Source: Gammaproteobacteria bacterium RIFCSPHIGHO2_12_FULL_37_34
GTDB lineage: Bacteria; Pseudomonadota; Gammaproteobacteria; DSM-16500
Length of the DNA stretch: 29,551 nt
Direction of reading: 5' to 3'
NCBI GenBank assembly: GCA_001801495.1
Contig: MGXW01000040.1
Location: 1 to 29,551, forward strand
Part shown: positions 7,560-15,520 of the stretch, in pieces
Layout: the number at the start of each line of letters is the position of its first letter
Numbering within the stretch: position 1 is the first letter of the stretch
Translations under genes and position numbers: made by a program
The notes under the pieces: generated by a model
Database searches by the model: none
What the model saw: the letters and a program-made list of their open reading frames with translations, nothing else
What the model was told of the DNA's origin: nothing

Positions 7560-9023
7560 CTATAGGATTTCTTGAAATTTTTTCTTTAATAACAATTGGC
7601 CATCAAAATTTTTAAAAAATCGCTTCATATCTTTTCTAAATGCACGATATAACCCTGATAATGAAGTATGTTCTGTTGCGCCATCCAAATCAATTAAAAC
7701 AGGCTGTTTATATTGATCAATCAAAATATTAGTTGTTTTTAAGTCACCATGAGTTAATTCTATTTTAGTTATGTTTTTAAGCAGTGCCATGATACGAACG
7801 GCCATTTTACTTACTTCGTCTTCAATATGGTTTTTTTTAAAAAAGTCTCCCACATGTTCACCAGAAACAAATTCACTTATAAAATAAGATTTATTTCTTA
7901 GACCAAAATATTTTTTTTCAATAAATGCCACAGGTTTTGCCGTGGATACACCTAATAACATACATTTTTGAGCTAATCGCCAAGATACATAAGCACGCGT
8001 TAAACGCATGGATCGCCGCAGCTGATGCCATATACTTTTTATGTTATAGCGTTTAATAATAAATGTATGATGATCTATTGCAATTTTTGCGACTGTAGCA
8101 GAGCGTCCCATTTTTATTATTTGGGTGGTAGGATGATGAAAGATAGCATCCGGGTTTTTTAAAAATTGTAACAAGGCAGCTGATTGATACACACGATTAT
8201 ACATGCCATGTATATGTAAATCATGAAAACGAGAAAAATCAGAACAATCTCTAAAAATTTTCTTTTCAAATTGTTGCCAACGCTTATTGTTTCGTTTATT
8301 GATTTGATAAAACAATTCGTCATCATCTTCTTTTTTTAAACGCCAGCCACGTAATGTAGCGTAGTATTGAAATAATTGTTTCTGAAGCGTTTCTGCGCCC
8401 ACTCCTAATTGAGCTAGAAATAATGCAAGGTTTTTTATACTGACTTGTTTGGGCAGCAATGGTTTAAAGATTTCGATTTGAGCACCGTCTAACGTATAAA
8501 TTCGATTCGTTGTTAATAGAAAATTTTTAAAATGAATATCTTGTTGCAACACACCTAAAACATGTTGGGTAGCAATTTCTGTAACAACCGATTTTAATAT
8601 AGATAATATTTCTGGTACGTGGTGTTTTTTAGCTTCCCAGATAGTAGCTAAATTTTCAGCTTCAAAAATACGCTCAAGAATTAGAATATAGATTCTTCGA
8701 TCTTCGCTGATGCTTTGATGGAGTATAGTTGGAGTGGGGATGTGATTGGTTTGTAATATGTTAATGCCAGCCACATCTTTTTCGATATGTTGTTTCGCGC
8801 GTTCTAGGTTAAAAAATAATTTTGCTACAACGGGTTTGTCTTGCCAAACACCTAACACCACCATTCTTTTTTTAGGAATAATACGTAACACTTGCTCAAC
8901 AAAAAAAACTTGTTTGTCTGCTAAATGAAGCATAAAAGGTGTATTAAAATTAAAATGAGCAGATTGAAGATCGTGCCAAAGAAAGATAGGGTAAGATGGC
9001 GATGCTTTAGGCGTGGTTAGCAT
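7560..9023 (-). CDS. Two-lobed InaA/WaaP-like kinase-fold protein of LPS core cluster
   Basis: The 487-residue protein contains two successive kinase-like domains. The first has a lysine in KPVVAKLFF (Lys68), a catalytic-loop-like QQDIHFKNFLL (Asp162) and a metal-site-like YTLDGAQ (Asp179). The second has TFIIKRY (Lys324), LTHGDLKTTNIL (His425, Asp427) and LIDLDGA (Asp445, Asp447), matching the InaA/Kdo-kinase family. The second domain looks catalytically complete; the first is more divergent and lacks the usual HxD histidine. The position just after waaP suggests phosphorylation of an LPS core sugar, like the extra kinase genes of Pseudomonas core clusters. I chose ATG 9023 (GGAG about nine bases upstream; 17-base overlap with waaP); a GTG at 9038 is the alternative. 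Confidence 0.72.
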   Translation of the reverse strand: MLTTPKASPSYPIFLWHDLQSAHFNFNTPFMLHLADKQVFFVEQVLRIIPKKRMVVLGVWQDKPVVAKLFFNLERAKQHIEKDVAGINILQTNHIPTPTILHQSISEDRRIYILILERIFEAENLATIWEAKKHHVPEILSILKSVVTEIATQHVLGVLQQDIHFKNFLLTTNRIYTLDGAQIEIFKPLLPKQVSIKNLALFLAQLGVGAETLQKQLFQYYATLRGWRLKKEDDDELFYQINKRNNKRWQQFEKKIFRDCSDFSRFHDLHIHGMYNRVYQSAALLQFLKNPDAIFHHPTTQIIKMGRSATVAKIAIDHHTFIIKRYNIKSIWHQLRRSMRLTRAYVSWRLAQKCMLLGVSTAKPVAFIEKKYFGLRNKSYFISEFVSGEHVGDFFKKNHIEDEVSKMAVRIMALLKNITKIELTHGDLKTTNILIDQYKQPVLIDLDGATEHTSLSGLYRAFRKDMKRFFKNFDGQLLLKKKFQEIL

Positions 9024-9795
9024 AGAGTTTTTCTCCACGTTTTTTTACTTTATCCCAGAAAGATTTTTTTAGATGAATAGCGTTTCGTATGGGTACCCCG
9101 CTATAGGTTTGAATAAAGCGATATAAATCGCGTTGTGTTAAACCAATTTCTTTACTCGAAAAATATAAACTGGCTAAATCTTTAATGATCCAACGTAGCG
9201 GAGTATGTTGTCGCACCTGTGCTCGGTGTAAATCAATTAGATAAAGAGGTGGCGTGTGCAAATGCTGTTGAGAGGCATCAAATAAAAAATGGCAAATGTA
9301 AAGATCGCGGTGATTGACACCATTTTCGTGTAATTGTTTAGTTATTTCTGCTACGCGTTTAATTAATGCTTGCTTAAATAAAAATGGTGGTGGTGATTTG
9401 GCCCAGTTTTTACATAATGTTTCTAAACTAATCGTTGGCGCAAGTTCTTCCATTAAAATAAATGATGTTAATGTTGCAGGATTATAGCCGCATTCTCCAA
9501 AAGCAATTATATTTACAGTAGGTATACCAATGGATTGTAATTTTTTAATCGCATACCATTCATTACTTGCTCCGAGCACAGGTAAGCGCAGCTGAAACAA
9601 ATTTTTAAAAATTTCTTTCCAGCCAATACCCCGATATTGTTTGATAAAATAATTAGAATGCCCCAAGCGAATGCGCTGTATTATTCTTCCTTCACGATGG
9701 CGAAAACATTCTCCTTTTAACGCCATTATTTGGTTGAAATAAGGTTGTTCCATAGAGAAATATTTTTTAATAGGATCTTGTAGATAGAGTTTCAC
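9007..9795 (-). CDS. waaP: LPS core heptose(I) kinase WaaP (RfaP)
   Basis: The 262-residue protein matches WaaP along its length: LRLPVLGASNEW (about residues 69-80), catalytic loop NHRDLYICHF (His162, Asp164), metal-site LIDLHRAQVR (Asp188) and KDLASLYFSS followed by GLTQRD. WaaP phosphorylates the first heptose of the LPS inner core using ATP, at the cytoplasmic membrane. The start is a GTG at 9795 preceded by AGGAAA; the residues it adds align with the usual WaaP N-terminus, so the internal ATG at 9753 is rejected. The start overlaps the waaG stop by 29 bases, the common waaG-waaP order. Confidence 0.95.
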   Translation of the reverse strand: MKLYLQDPIKKYFSMEQPYFNQIMALKGECFRHREGRIIQRIRLGHSNYFIKQYRGIGWKEIFKNLFQLRLPVLGASNEWYAIKKLQSIGIPTVNIIAFGECGYNPATLTSFILMEELAPTISLETLCKNWAKSPPPFLFKQALIKRVAEITKQLHENGVNHRDLYICHFLFDASQQHLHTPPLYLIDLHRAQVRQHTPLRWIIKDLASLYFSSKEIGLTQRDLYRFIQTYSGVPIRNAIHLKKSFWDKVKKRGEKLYANHA

Positions 9796-10912
9796 GATTT
9801 TTCCTAACTGATTCTATAAAATCGGTAGCTTTTTCTGGCAAGCTGTAAATATCTGCCTGTTTTGCAAATGACAAACCATTTTGTCTCCATTTTTGAGTGG
9901 ATGATGATAACATGTTTTGTAGTGCACCATTCAATTCCAGTTGTTGAAAGGGAGAAGTGAGTACGATACCTGCTTTAGCCTCATTAATAAAATGAGCATA
10001 ACCACATACATCAGTTGTTAATACAGGTAACCCAGAGGCAATCGCTTCTAATAAAACGGTACCCGTATTTTCATGATAAGCAGGGTGAATGAGCAAATCC
10101 GCTGCTAATAAAAAAGTTGGTACATCGTCTCTGCCACCCAGAAAACGAATTTGATTTTCGATAGAAAAGCGTTTGGCTAAGCGTTGATAATAACGAGGAT
10201 TATCTTGACCAATGACAAACAATTGACAGCATTTTTTTAAATTTTCTGGGAGTGATGCCAAAGCAATGATCGTTCTATCTAATCCTTTGGTTTTAAATCC
10301 GGATCCAATCATCAAAACCAACCTATGCTCATCTGCAAGTTGATAAGCCTTTCGCATTGTGTCACGAATGTGATGTGTATGAAGGGGTGCAATACGATCT
10401 TTGGTAATGCCAGGAGGAAGTAAATGAAAACGATTTGTTTCGGTTTGATAATAGCGCATATACGCCGTTTGTTGCTCTGGTGAAATCAGCAAAATTTTAG
10501 TGGGTTTGCCTTGCATAAATACAGCTTTTTCTAATGCGATCAGTTGTCGATAACGAGGGAGGAACCGATGAAAAAAATAACGATTTTCATGAATACGTGC
10601 TTGATAACACATATCAGCCGCATAGTAAATATCAAGATCAGGCATTTTATTAAAACCGATTACCACATCATACTGATTAGCTTTCAGGTGATCTTTTATT
10701 TGTTTGCTAAAGGCATAGCATCGAGTATGATTTTGTTTAGCACGAATGTTTAATAGGTGCATATGAAAATCGATTTCTGGTTCGCCTTTCCAATGCATGG
10801 TATAAACATGAATATCGTGTCCGCGGTTTTTACAAACGCGAGCAATACGCAGAAAATCACGCTCTAAACCGCCGTAAGGAAAATATTTATACAAGCAAAA
10901 AGCTAATTTCAT
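9767..10912 (-). CDS. waaG: LPS core glucosyltransferase WaaG (RfaG)
   Basis: A 381-residue GT4 glycosyltransferase beginning MKLAFCLYKYFPYGGLERDF, the recognisable WaaG N-terminus. Further family segments are VVIGFNKMPDLDIYYAAD, LLPPGI, a GSGFKTKGLDR acceptor/donor loop, and HPAYHENTGTVLLEAIASGLPVLTT, which contains the nucleotide-sugar glutamates. WaaG transfers a hexose from a nucleotide sugar to heptose II of the LPS core at the inner membrane. The ATG at 10912 is only 12 bases from the divergent start at 10925, so its promoter must lie in the neighbouring coding DNA or downstream of that start. No clear Shine-Dalgarno is visible. It is the first gene of the five-gene run ending with the F-box gene. 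Confidence 0.95.
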   Translation of the reverse strand: MKLAFCLYKYFPYGGLERDFLRIARVCKNRGHDIHVYTMHWKGEPEIDFHMHLLNIRAKQNHTRCYAFSKQIKDHLKANQYDVVIGFNKMPDLDIYYAADMCYQARIHENRYFFHRFLPRYRQLIALEKAVFMQGKPTKILLISPEQQTAYMRYYQTETNRFHLLPPGITKDRIAPLHTHHIRDTMRKAYQLADEHRLVLMIGSGFKTKGLDRTIIALASLPENLKKCCQLFVIGQDNPRYYQRLAKRFSIENQIRFLGGRDDVPTFLLAADLLIHPAYHENTGTVLLEAIASGLPVLTTDVCGYAHFINEAKAGIVLTSPFQQLELNGALQNMLSSSTQKWRQNGLSFAKQADIYSLPEKATDFIESVRKNRETLSTRSY

Positions 10913-10924
10913 AGGGATATCATC

Positions 10925-11326
10925 ATGCGCTATATCATCATGTGTGGATTTTGTATTTTACTTGCAAATTGTACACTAACAACACCCAATCAGGGAGCAA
11001 AAATTAGCCGATATGGTTATGGTAGTCCTATCAGTGCGTATATCAATCGTTTTGGATTACCTAATAAGAAAGTTGTATTTTCAGAAGGTAACACGGCTTA
11101 TTTTTATACAAGAACAAATCCGCGTTATGCTAACGTTTCTACCCCCTCTCCCGTTCAACTTAATATTGATTCATCTGGCAAGCCGCTTATGTTAATCAAA
11201 CCAGGGGTTGGCATGACTGAAAAAAGCTTAGCATTTACCTGTACGATTATGTTTATTGTAAATAAACAAGGTATAATTATTGACAGCAACGTACAAGGGG
11301 AAGGCTGTAATGAATCGATATTTTAA
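10925..11326 (+). CDS. Small putative lipoprotein
   Basis: A 133-residue protein with a short N-terminal hydrophobic stretch ending ILLANC (Cys16), which looks like a lipoprotein signal, though asparagine before the cysteine is unusual. The mature part contains YGYGSPISAYINRFGLPNKK, then FYTRTNP and a C-terminal CTIMFIVNKQGIIIDSNVQGEGC, a fold reminiscent of small SmpA-like outer-membrane proteins in which a conserved hydrophobic sheet ends in Gly-Cys. I cannot name the family. It overlaps the next gene by 17 bases, so the two are probably translated together. The ATG at 10925 lies 12 bases from the waaG start; an in-frame ATG at 10940 is possible. Confidence 0.7.
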   Translation: MRYIIMCGFCILLANCTLTTPNQGAKISRYGYGSPISAYINRFGLPNKKVVFSEGNTAYFYTRTNPRYANVSTPSPVQLNIDSSGKPLMLIKPGVGMTEKSLAFTCTIMFIVNKQGIIIDSNVQGEGCNESIF

Positions 11327-12203
11327 ATATATTATATTATTGATGTTAACTTTTTTTATTAGTGTATCGCCTGTTTTTGCCGATGATGAAGATTCTGGTG
11401 TGGAGCGACAACAAATTTATCATATTTATAACGATGTTGATTTGATTCCAACGACCAAATTAAATTATGCCAAGCCTAAAGTTGTGATGAAGTCTATTTT
11501 TCCATTGCTAACGAGTGATGAGCAAAGTGAAACGGCAGAAAAGTTTAACCAACTTGTTCAAACACTTATTCAAGAAGAAATGAATGATTACAAACAGCGT
11601 ATAGCCGATCAATTACCATTTCGTAAAAACTTACCGTCATCTATTGCAAATAGTGAAAGCACATTAAATATTGATTTTGATTCATCAGTGGTCAATACCA
11701 GTGGTAGTCCTATTATTAGTATCCGTTTTAGTGTGGAAGGATACATTGTGGGCATGGCGCATCCTTATCACCATCATCGGGTACTCAATTACGATTTAGA
11801 AAGTGGTCAATCATTAGAATTAGTTGATCTTTTTAAGTCGGAATCACCCTATCTTAATGTGTTGGCTAATTATGCTAACTTGACTTTGTCGAAACGTTTA
11901 AAAAGTAAAGAATTTATTTCAAAAGGTACCGCGCCTGAATTTCAAAATTATAAAAACTGGAATGTCAATCCAGATGGCTTACTGATTACCTTTGATGAGT
12001 ATCAAGTCGCACCTTATTACTATGGTACACAAACGGTGTTGATTCCATATTCAAAATTGTCTGAATTTATTGCGCCTTCTTCATCAATAGGAATATGTTT
12101 GAAGCATAAAAATAAATGTTTAAGAAGTCATGTGCTCACTGGTGGGTTTATGGATGAAGCTGCAAATGCTCCTCATGGTGCACGAGATCCAGCGTTGAGT
12201 TAG
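11310..12203 (+). CDS. Secreted DUF3298-type protein
   Basis: The product has 297 residues from ATG 11310, chosen because AAGGGGAAGG lies just upstream and a clean signal peptide begins there (MNRYFKYIILLMLTFFISVSPVFA, cut before DDEDSG; 24 residues). The mature domain has SIRFSVEGYIVGMAHPYHHHRVLNYDLESGQ and LVDLFK, then FQNYKNWNVNPDGLLITFDEYQVAPYYYGTQTVLIPYSKL, the pattern of DUF3298, seen in the extracytoplasmic part of RsiV-type proteins. It is probably periplasmic; its activity is unknown. Upstream residues from position 11280 would not form a signal peptide. The C-terminal tail after about residue 245 has a Cys pair (ICLKHKNKCL). Confidence 0.78.
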   Translation: MNRYFKYIILLMLTFFISVSPVFADDEDSGVERQQIYHIYNDVDLIPTTKLNYAKPKVVMKSIFPLLTSDEQSETAEKFNQLVQTLIQEEMNDYKQRIADQLPFRKNLPSSIANSESTLNIDFDSSVVNTSGSPIISIRFSVEGYIVGMAHPYHHHRVLNYDLESGQSLELVDLFKSESPYLNVLANYANLTLSKRLKSKEFISKGTAPEFQNYKNWNVNPDGLLITFDEYQVAPYYYGTQTVLIPYSKLSEFIAPSSSIGICLKHKNKCLRSHVLTGGFMDEAANAPHGARDPALS

Positions 12204-12214
12204 TGCATAAAACA

Positions 12215-12958
12215 TCATTTGATTTTTTTCACCGTATTCTCAATCCAGTTTTTTGTTAATTCCAACACTTCTTCTGGCGTGCGGCCTTTGCTTTCAATTA
12301 ATGGTCCGATAACGACTTGTATCGTGCCAGGTTGTTTAATGAATTTTCGCTTAGGCCAAAAGTAACCAGCATTATGAGCAATAGGAATAACGGGATAACC
12401 GCTTGCAACAGCTAAACGTGCGCCGCCTAGACGATACTTGCCAACTTGACCGGCTGGTATACGCGTACCCTCAGGAAAAATAAGCACCCATCGCCCAGCT
12501 TGTAAACATCTTGCTCCTTTTTCAATAACTTGTTGCATGGCGGATGATTTATTATTTCTATCAATTGCAATAGGATCAGAAGTTGCTAATCCCCAACCAA
12601 AAAAAGGCACCCATAATAATTCTTTTTTAACGATGATTGCTGGATCATGGAAAATAGTAGGTAAGAAAAATGTTTCCCATGTGGATTGATGTTTACTAAG
12701 AATAATACCTGTTCTATCGTGAGGAATGTTTTCTAAACCTTTTACTTGATAATTGATTAAACAAACATATTTTAAAACATGAAGATAAAGTCGCAGATAA
12801 GCTCGAATTAAAGCATGTCGATACGAAAGTGGGAAAGCTAGTGCCAGCATACACACAAAACTATAAAGCGGAATCGTAGTCCATGAATAAATAGAAAAAA
12901 CAAATGAACGGATGAATAAATTAATTGTTGAATAATTAGGCTTCTTTGTTGTGGCCAT
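12215..12958 (-). CDS. plsC: 1-acyl-sn-glycerol-3-phosphate acyltransferase, PlsC family
   Basis: This 247-residue acyltransferase has a hydrophobic N-terminus (about residues 15-70), the catalytic block KHQSTWE (His90 with Glu95, an H-x4-E version of the usual H-x4-D), and FPEGTR (161-166) for glycerol-3-phosphate binding. It would add the second acyl chain to lysophosphatidic acid at the inner membrane. The H-x4-E form occurs in a proteobacterial subgroup and is not taken as inactivating. AGGA precedes the ATG by about six bases, inside the spacer after gmhB. The gmhB-plsC order is common in gammaproteobacteria. Confidence 0.9.
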   Translation of the reverse strand: MATTKKPNYSTINLFIRSFVFSIYSWTTIPLYSFVCMLALAFPLSYRHALIRAYLRLYLHVLKYVCLINYQVKGLENIPHDRTGIILSKHQSTWETFFLPTIFHDPAIIVKKELLWVPFFGWGLATSDPIAIDRNNKSSAMQQVIEKGARCLQAGRWVLIFPEGTRIPAGQVGKYRLGGARLAVASGYPVIPIAHNAGYFWPKRKFIKQPGTIQVVIGPLIESKGRTPEEVLELTKNWIENTVKKIK

Positions 12959-12965
12959 TCCAGTC

Positions 12966-13520
12966 CTATTTAGGATTCACATTTAGAAGAACATATTCTA
13001 CTGCTTCTGCTAAATCGGCAAAATTCGGAATGCTCCCAAGCCCCGGGCTTTTTTTTAGCCATTCTTGTCCTTTTCCTGTGCGCACTAATAAAGGTAAGCA
13101 TTCTGCAGCTTGCGCTGCTTGTACATCCACCAATGAATCACCGATAAAAAATGTTTCAGCTAATGGTACAGCATACTTGGTTTGAATTTGATATAAAAGT
13201 CCTGGCTTTGGTTTGCGACACAAACACCCATCTTCTGGATGATGAGGACAGTAAAAAATTTCTTCGATGTAACCATTATAGAGCGCTAGTGTTTGCCGCA
13301 GTTTTTCATGAATAGCATCTAACGTAGCAAGATCATAATATCCGCGTGCGATGCCAGATTGATTAGTAGCAATTAATACGCGAAATCCAGCACGATTTAA
13401 TTTAGCAATGGCATGTAAACTGCCTGGAATGGGTAACCATTCTTCCGGCGATTTGATGTATTCGCTTGAATCGTAATTAATAACACCATCACGATCTAAA
13501 ATAATGAAAGACATATTCAT
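12966..13520 (-). CDS. gmhB: D-glycero-beta-D-manno-heptose-1,7-bisphosphate 7-phosphatase
   Basis: The product has 184 residues from ATG 13520 and belongs to the HAD superfamily: FIILDRDGVIN (nucleophile and acid aspartates), IATNQSGIARG (motif II), FYCPHHPEDGCLCRKPKPG (zinc-binding Cys-His-Cys-Cys loop, then motif III lysine) and FIGDSLVDVQAA (motif IV). GmhB removes the 7-phosphate from heptose bisphosphate in ADP-heptose synthesis for the LPS core. The neighbouring plsC overlaps operon-style. A GTG at 13541 lies in a terminator hairpin and is rejected; ATG 13514 is an alternative. No Shine-Dalgarno is visible. The start lies four bases after the T-run of the upstream terminator. Confidence 0.92.
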   Translation of the reverse strand: MNMSFIILDRDGVINYDSSEYIKSPEEWLPIPGSLHAIAKLNRAGFRVLIATNQSGIARGYYDLATLDAIHEKLRQTLALYNGYIEEIFYCPHHPEDGCLCRKPKPGLLYQIQTKYAVPLAETFFIGDSLVDVQAAQAAECLPLLVRTGKGQEWLKKSPGLGSIPNFADLAEAVEYVLLNVNPK

Positions 13521-13524
13521 GTTG

Positions 13525-13563
13525 AAAAACAAATCCCGCACTTTATAGATTATAGTGCGGGAT
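13525..13563 (-). terminator. Rho-independent terminator of the outer-membrane protein gene
   Basis: On the minus strand a 10-bp stem (13533-13542 with 13554-13563, core CCCGCACT) with an 11-base loop is followed by TTTGTTTTT (13533-13525). It lies 30 bases after the outer-membrane protein stop and ends four bases before the chosen gmhB ATG. Confidence 0.85.
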
Positions 13564-13593
13564 AAATATTAATTTTAAAGATTTAGAATGCAA

Positions 13594-14199
13594 TTATTCA
13601 AACTTGTAAATTAAACCAACATTAAATTGATCAGAGCGTGGTTTCAACGAATTACCATTAAAGTTTCCAGAGCTATAAGCAGTAAAATCATATTCTCCAC
13701 GAAAATCAATGTTTTGTGTCAGACTGGTTTGAATGCCTAAGCCAAATTGTGCACCGGTCAATGATTTTTCTTCGGAAGTAGCAACTGGCGAAGTTTCTTT
13801 GACTTCGAATTTTGAACGAACCACACCAAGACGTCCGTAAGCCATCGTGTGATCGCTTAATGCGATACCAGGCAGAATACTCACACCGTAACCATATTTT
13901 TCTTTGAACTGGTCTTTAAAATTGTCAGCATCAATCGTGATATCGGATGTTGTATTAGTAAGATCAGCAAATACTTCACCACCCAGATAAAAACTTTGGC
14001 TCAGCATGGCGCCATAACCAGCAAATATATTACCAACTGCACCACGACCACCGAAGTTAATCGTGTTGTTAGCATCATCACTCAAGTTAAAAACATCAGT
14101 GTTTACACCAACGCTCGCACCCACATAAGGTGCGCCGCTAGCAAATGCAATACCAGAGGCAGTCATCATAGCAGTTACAAGGATTAATTTCTTCAACAT
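13594..14199 (-). CDS. Outer-membrane beta-barrel protein
   Basis: The 201-residue protein starts with a signal peptide (MLKKLILVTAMMTASGIAFA, cut before SGAPYVG). The mature chain alternates polar and aromatic residues in eight or so strands and ends YKFE, similar to OmpA-like/porin-family barrels of Legionellales. Segments such as GNIFAGYGAMLSQSFYLGGEVFADL and FGLGIQTSLTQNIDFRGEYDF are typical strand pairs. No OmpA peptidoglycan-binding domain is present. A strong promoter, a roughly 170-base leader with a stem-loop, AGGAG before the ATG and a terminator suggest a highly expressed single-gene unit. Function (porin, surface protein or adhesin) is unknown. Confidence 0.82.
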   Translation of the reverse strand: MLKKLILVTAMMTASGIAFASGAPYVGASVGVNTDVFNLSDDANNTINFGGRGAVGNIFAGYGAMLSQSFYLGGEVFADLTNTTSDITIDADNFKDQFKEKYGYGVSILPGIALSDHTMAYGRLGVVRSKFEVKETSPVATSEEKSLTGAQFGLGIQTSLTQNIDFRGEYDFTAYSSGNFNGNSLKPRSDQFNVGLIYKFE

Positions 14200-14284
14200 A
14201 AATTAAACACTCCTACTTTTTTTGAATTGGTCGACATCCTTACTTTACCTTTCTCGTTAAGGACAGCGATTGTTGAGAACAGGT

Positions 14285-14312
14285 TATATTTTCACGCTGG
14301 CGTAAAAATATA
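14285..14312 (-). promoter_or_regulatory. Stem-loop in the 5' leader of the outer-membrane protein mRNA
   Basis: TATATTTT-C-ACG pairs with CGT-A-AAAATATA around CTGG, giving 11 pairs and one mismatch. It lies in the untranslated leader about 85 bases ahead of the ATG. It is not followed by a T-run, so it is more likely a stabilising or regulatory structure than a terminator. No known riboswitch class is recognised. Confidence 0.55.
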
Positions 14313-14375
14313 CTCCTTCTATCTGTGCCTCCGTGAATACACGAGATTCGTTGTATCCAGATACGAAGTGTGAGC

Positions 14376-14404
14376 ATCATAACGGAAATTGTTTCTGTAA
14401 TCAA
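14376..14404 (-). promoter_or_regulatory. Promoter of the outer-membrane protein gene
   Basis: On the minus strand TTGATT (14404-14399) and TATGAT (14381-14376) are separated by 17 bases. Transcription would start near 14369, giving a leader of about 170 bases. The spacing and position between guaC and the outer-membrane gene fit a sigma-70 promoter. Confidence 0.65.
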
Positions 14405-14437
14405 GACAGTACAAAATAAAATCAATAAGAGAGGCAG

Positions 14438-15490
14438 TTATTTTTTATCCACGTTGTAAGATACAAATATTTCGTTTAGTTGTTGCGCAACGCGAATAAA
14501 AGTTGTGCGTTTGGATAATTCTTTTAATCGATGTGCCCCAACATAAGTGCAAGTGGAACGTAATCCGCCTAGAATATCTAAAATGGTATTTTTAACAGGT
14601 CCATGATAAGGCACGTTTACCGAGCGACCTTCGCTAGCGCGATAATCGGCAACTGTACCATGATAACGTTGCATGGCTTCAGATGAGCTCATACCATAAA
14701 AGCGTTTAAATTTTTTACCATTTTCTTCGACAATATCACCTAAGCACTCATCATGACCAGCAAGCATGCCACCCAGCATGACAAAATCAGCACCAGCTGC
14801 AAAAGCTTTTGCCACATCACCGGGTGTCGTGCAACCACCATCGGCACAGACTTGGCCTCCTAGTCCATGAGCTGCATCAGCGCATTCAATAATGGCTGAT
14901 AATTGCGGATAACCCACTCCTGTTTTTTCACGAGTAGTGCACACTGAACCAGGACCAATACCAATTTTGACAATATCTGCTCCAGAAAGAATTAATTCTT
15001 CGACCATTTCACCAGTGACTACATTGCCGGCCATAATTACTTTTTTGGGATATTTTTCACGCAGATGTTCAAGACAAGAAACAAACCGTTCGGTATAACC
15101 ATTTGCTACATCCAGACAAATAAAGTTAAGATCGGTAATTTGTAAGATTTCATCAAGTTTAGCAAAATCTGCATCAGCAATTCCCAATGAAATGAAACAA
15201 TGTGTTTGTGTATGGGGATGTTGTTTAGTAAAACGTTGCCAATCTTCAAGCGGGATAAATTTATCAAGAGCAGTTAATAGATGATGCTCGGCTAATACTT
15301 TAGCCATTTCTAATGTACCGGTATGATCCATATTAGAAGCAATAATAGGTACACCTTGCCACGTGGTTTGAGTGTGTTTAAATTGAAATTCACGCTCTAA
15401 TAATACTTCCGCACGTGTTTTTAGCACACTTCGTTTGGGCCGAATTAATACATCACGAAAATCCAATTTCACATCATATTCAATACGCAT
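14438..15490 (-). CDS. guaC: GMP reductase
   Basis: The 350-residue protein matches eukaryotic-type/enterobacterial GuaC: LDFRDVLIRPKRS at the N-terminus, PIIASNMDHTGT, and the catalytic loop KIGIGPGSVCTTREKTGVG with Cys184. The C-terminal flap contains MSSSEAMQRYHG and ASEGRSV. It lacks the CBS domains of IMP dehydrogenase, which distinguishes it from guaB. It converts GMP to IMP with NADPH, the purine salvage step. AGAGGAA precedes the ATG. It lies 30 bases after the PIN toxin stop, with no terminator between, so read-through from the toxin-antitoxin promoter is possible. Confidence 0.95.
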   Translation of the reverse strand: MRIEYDVKLDFRDVLIRPKRSVLKTRAEVLLEREFQFKHTQTTWQGVPIIASNMDHTGTLEMAKVLAEHHLLTALDKFIPLEDWQRFTKQHPHTQTHCFISLGIADADFAKLDEILQITDLNFICLDVANGYTERFVSCLEHLREKYPKKVIMAGNVVTGEMVEELILSGADIVKIGIGPGSVCTTREKTGVGYPQLSAIIECADAAHGLGGQVCADGGCTTPGDVAKAFAAGADFVMLGGMLAGHDECLGDIVEENGKKFKRFYGMSSSEAMQRYHGTVADYRASEGRSVNVPYHGPVKNTILDILGGLRSTCTYVGAHRLKELSKRTTFIRVAQQLNEIFVSYNVDKK

Positions 15491-15520
15491 ATTGTTCCTC
15501 TAAAGTTCATAAAAAAAATG

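Noticed and set aside
14240..14425. Minus-strand 61-codon frame in the outer-membrane protein leader
   Set aside because: It starts upstream of or at the promoter -10 and its sequence is not protein-like; the region is better read as an untranslated leader.
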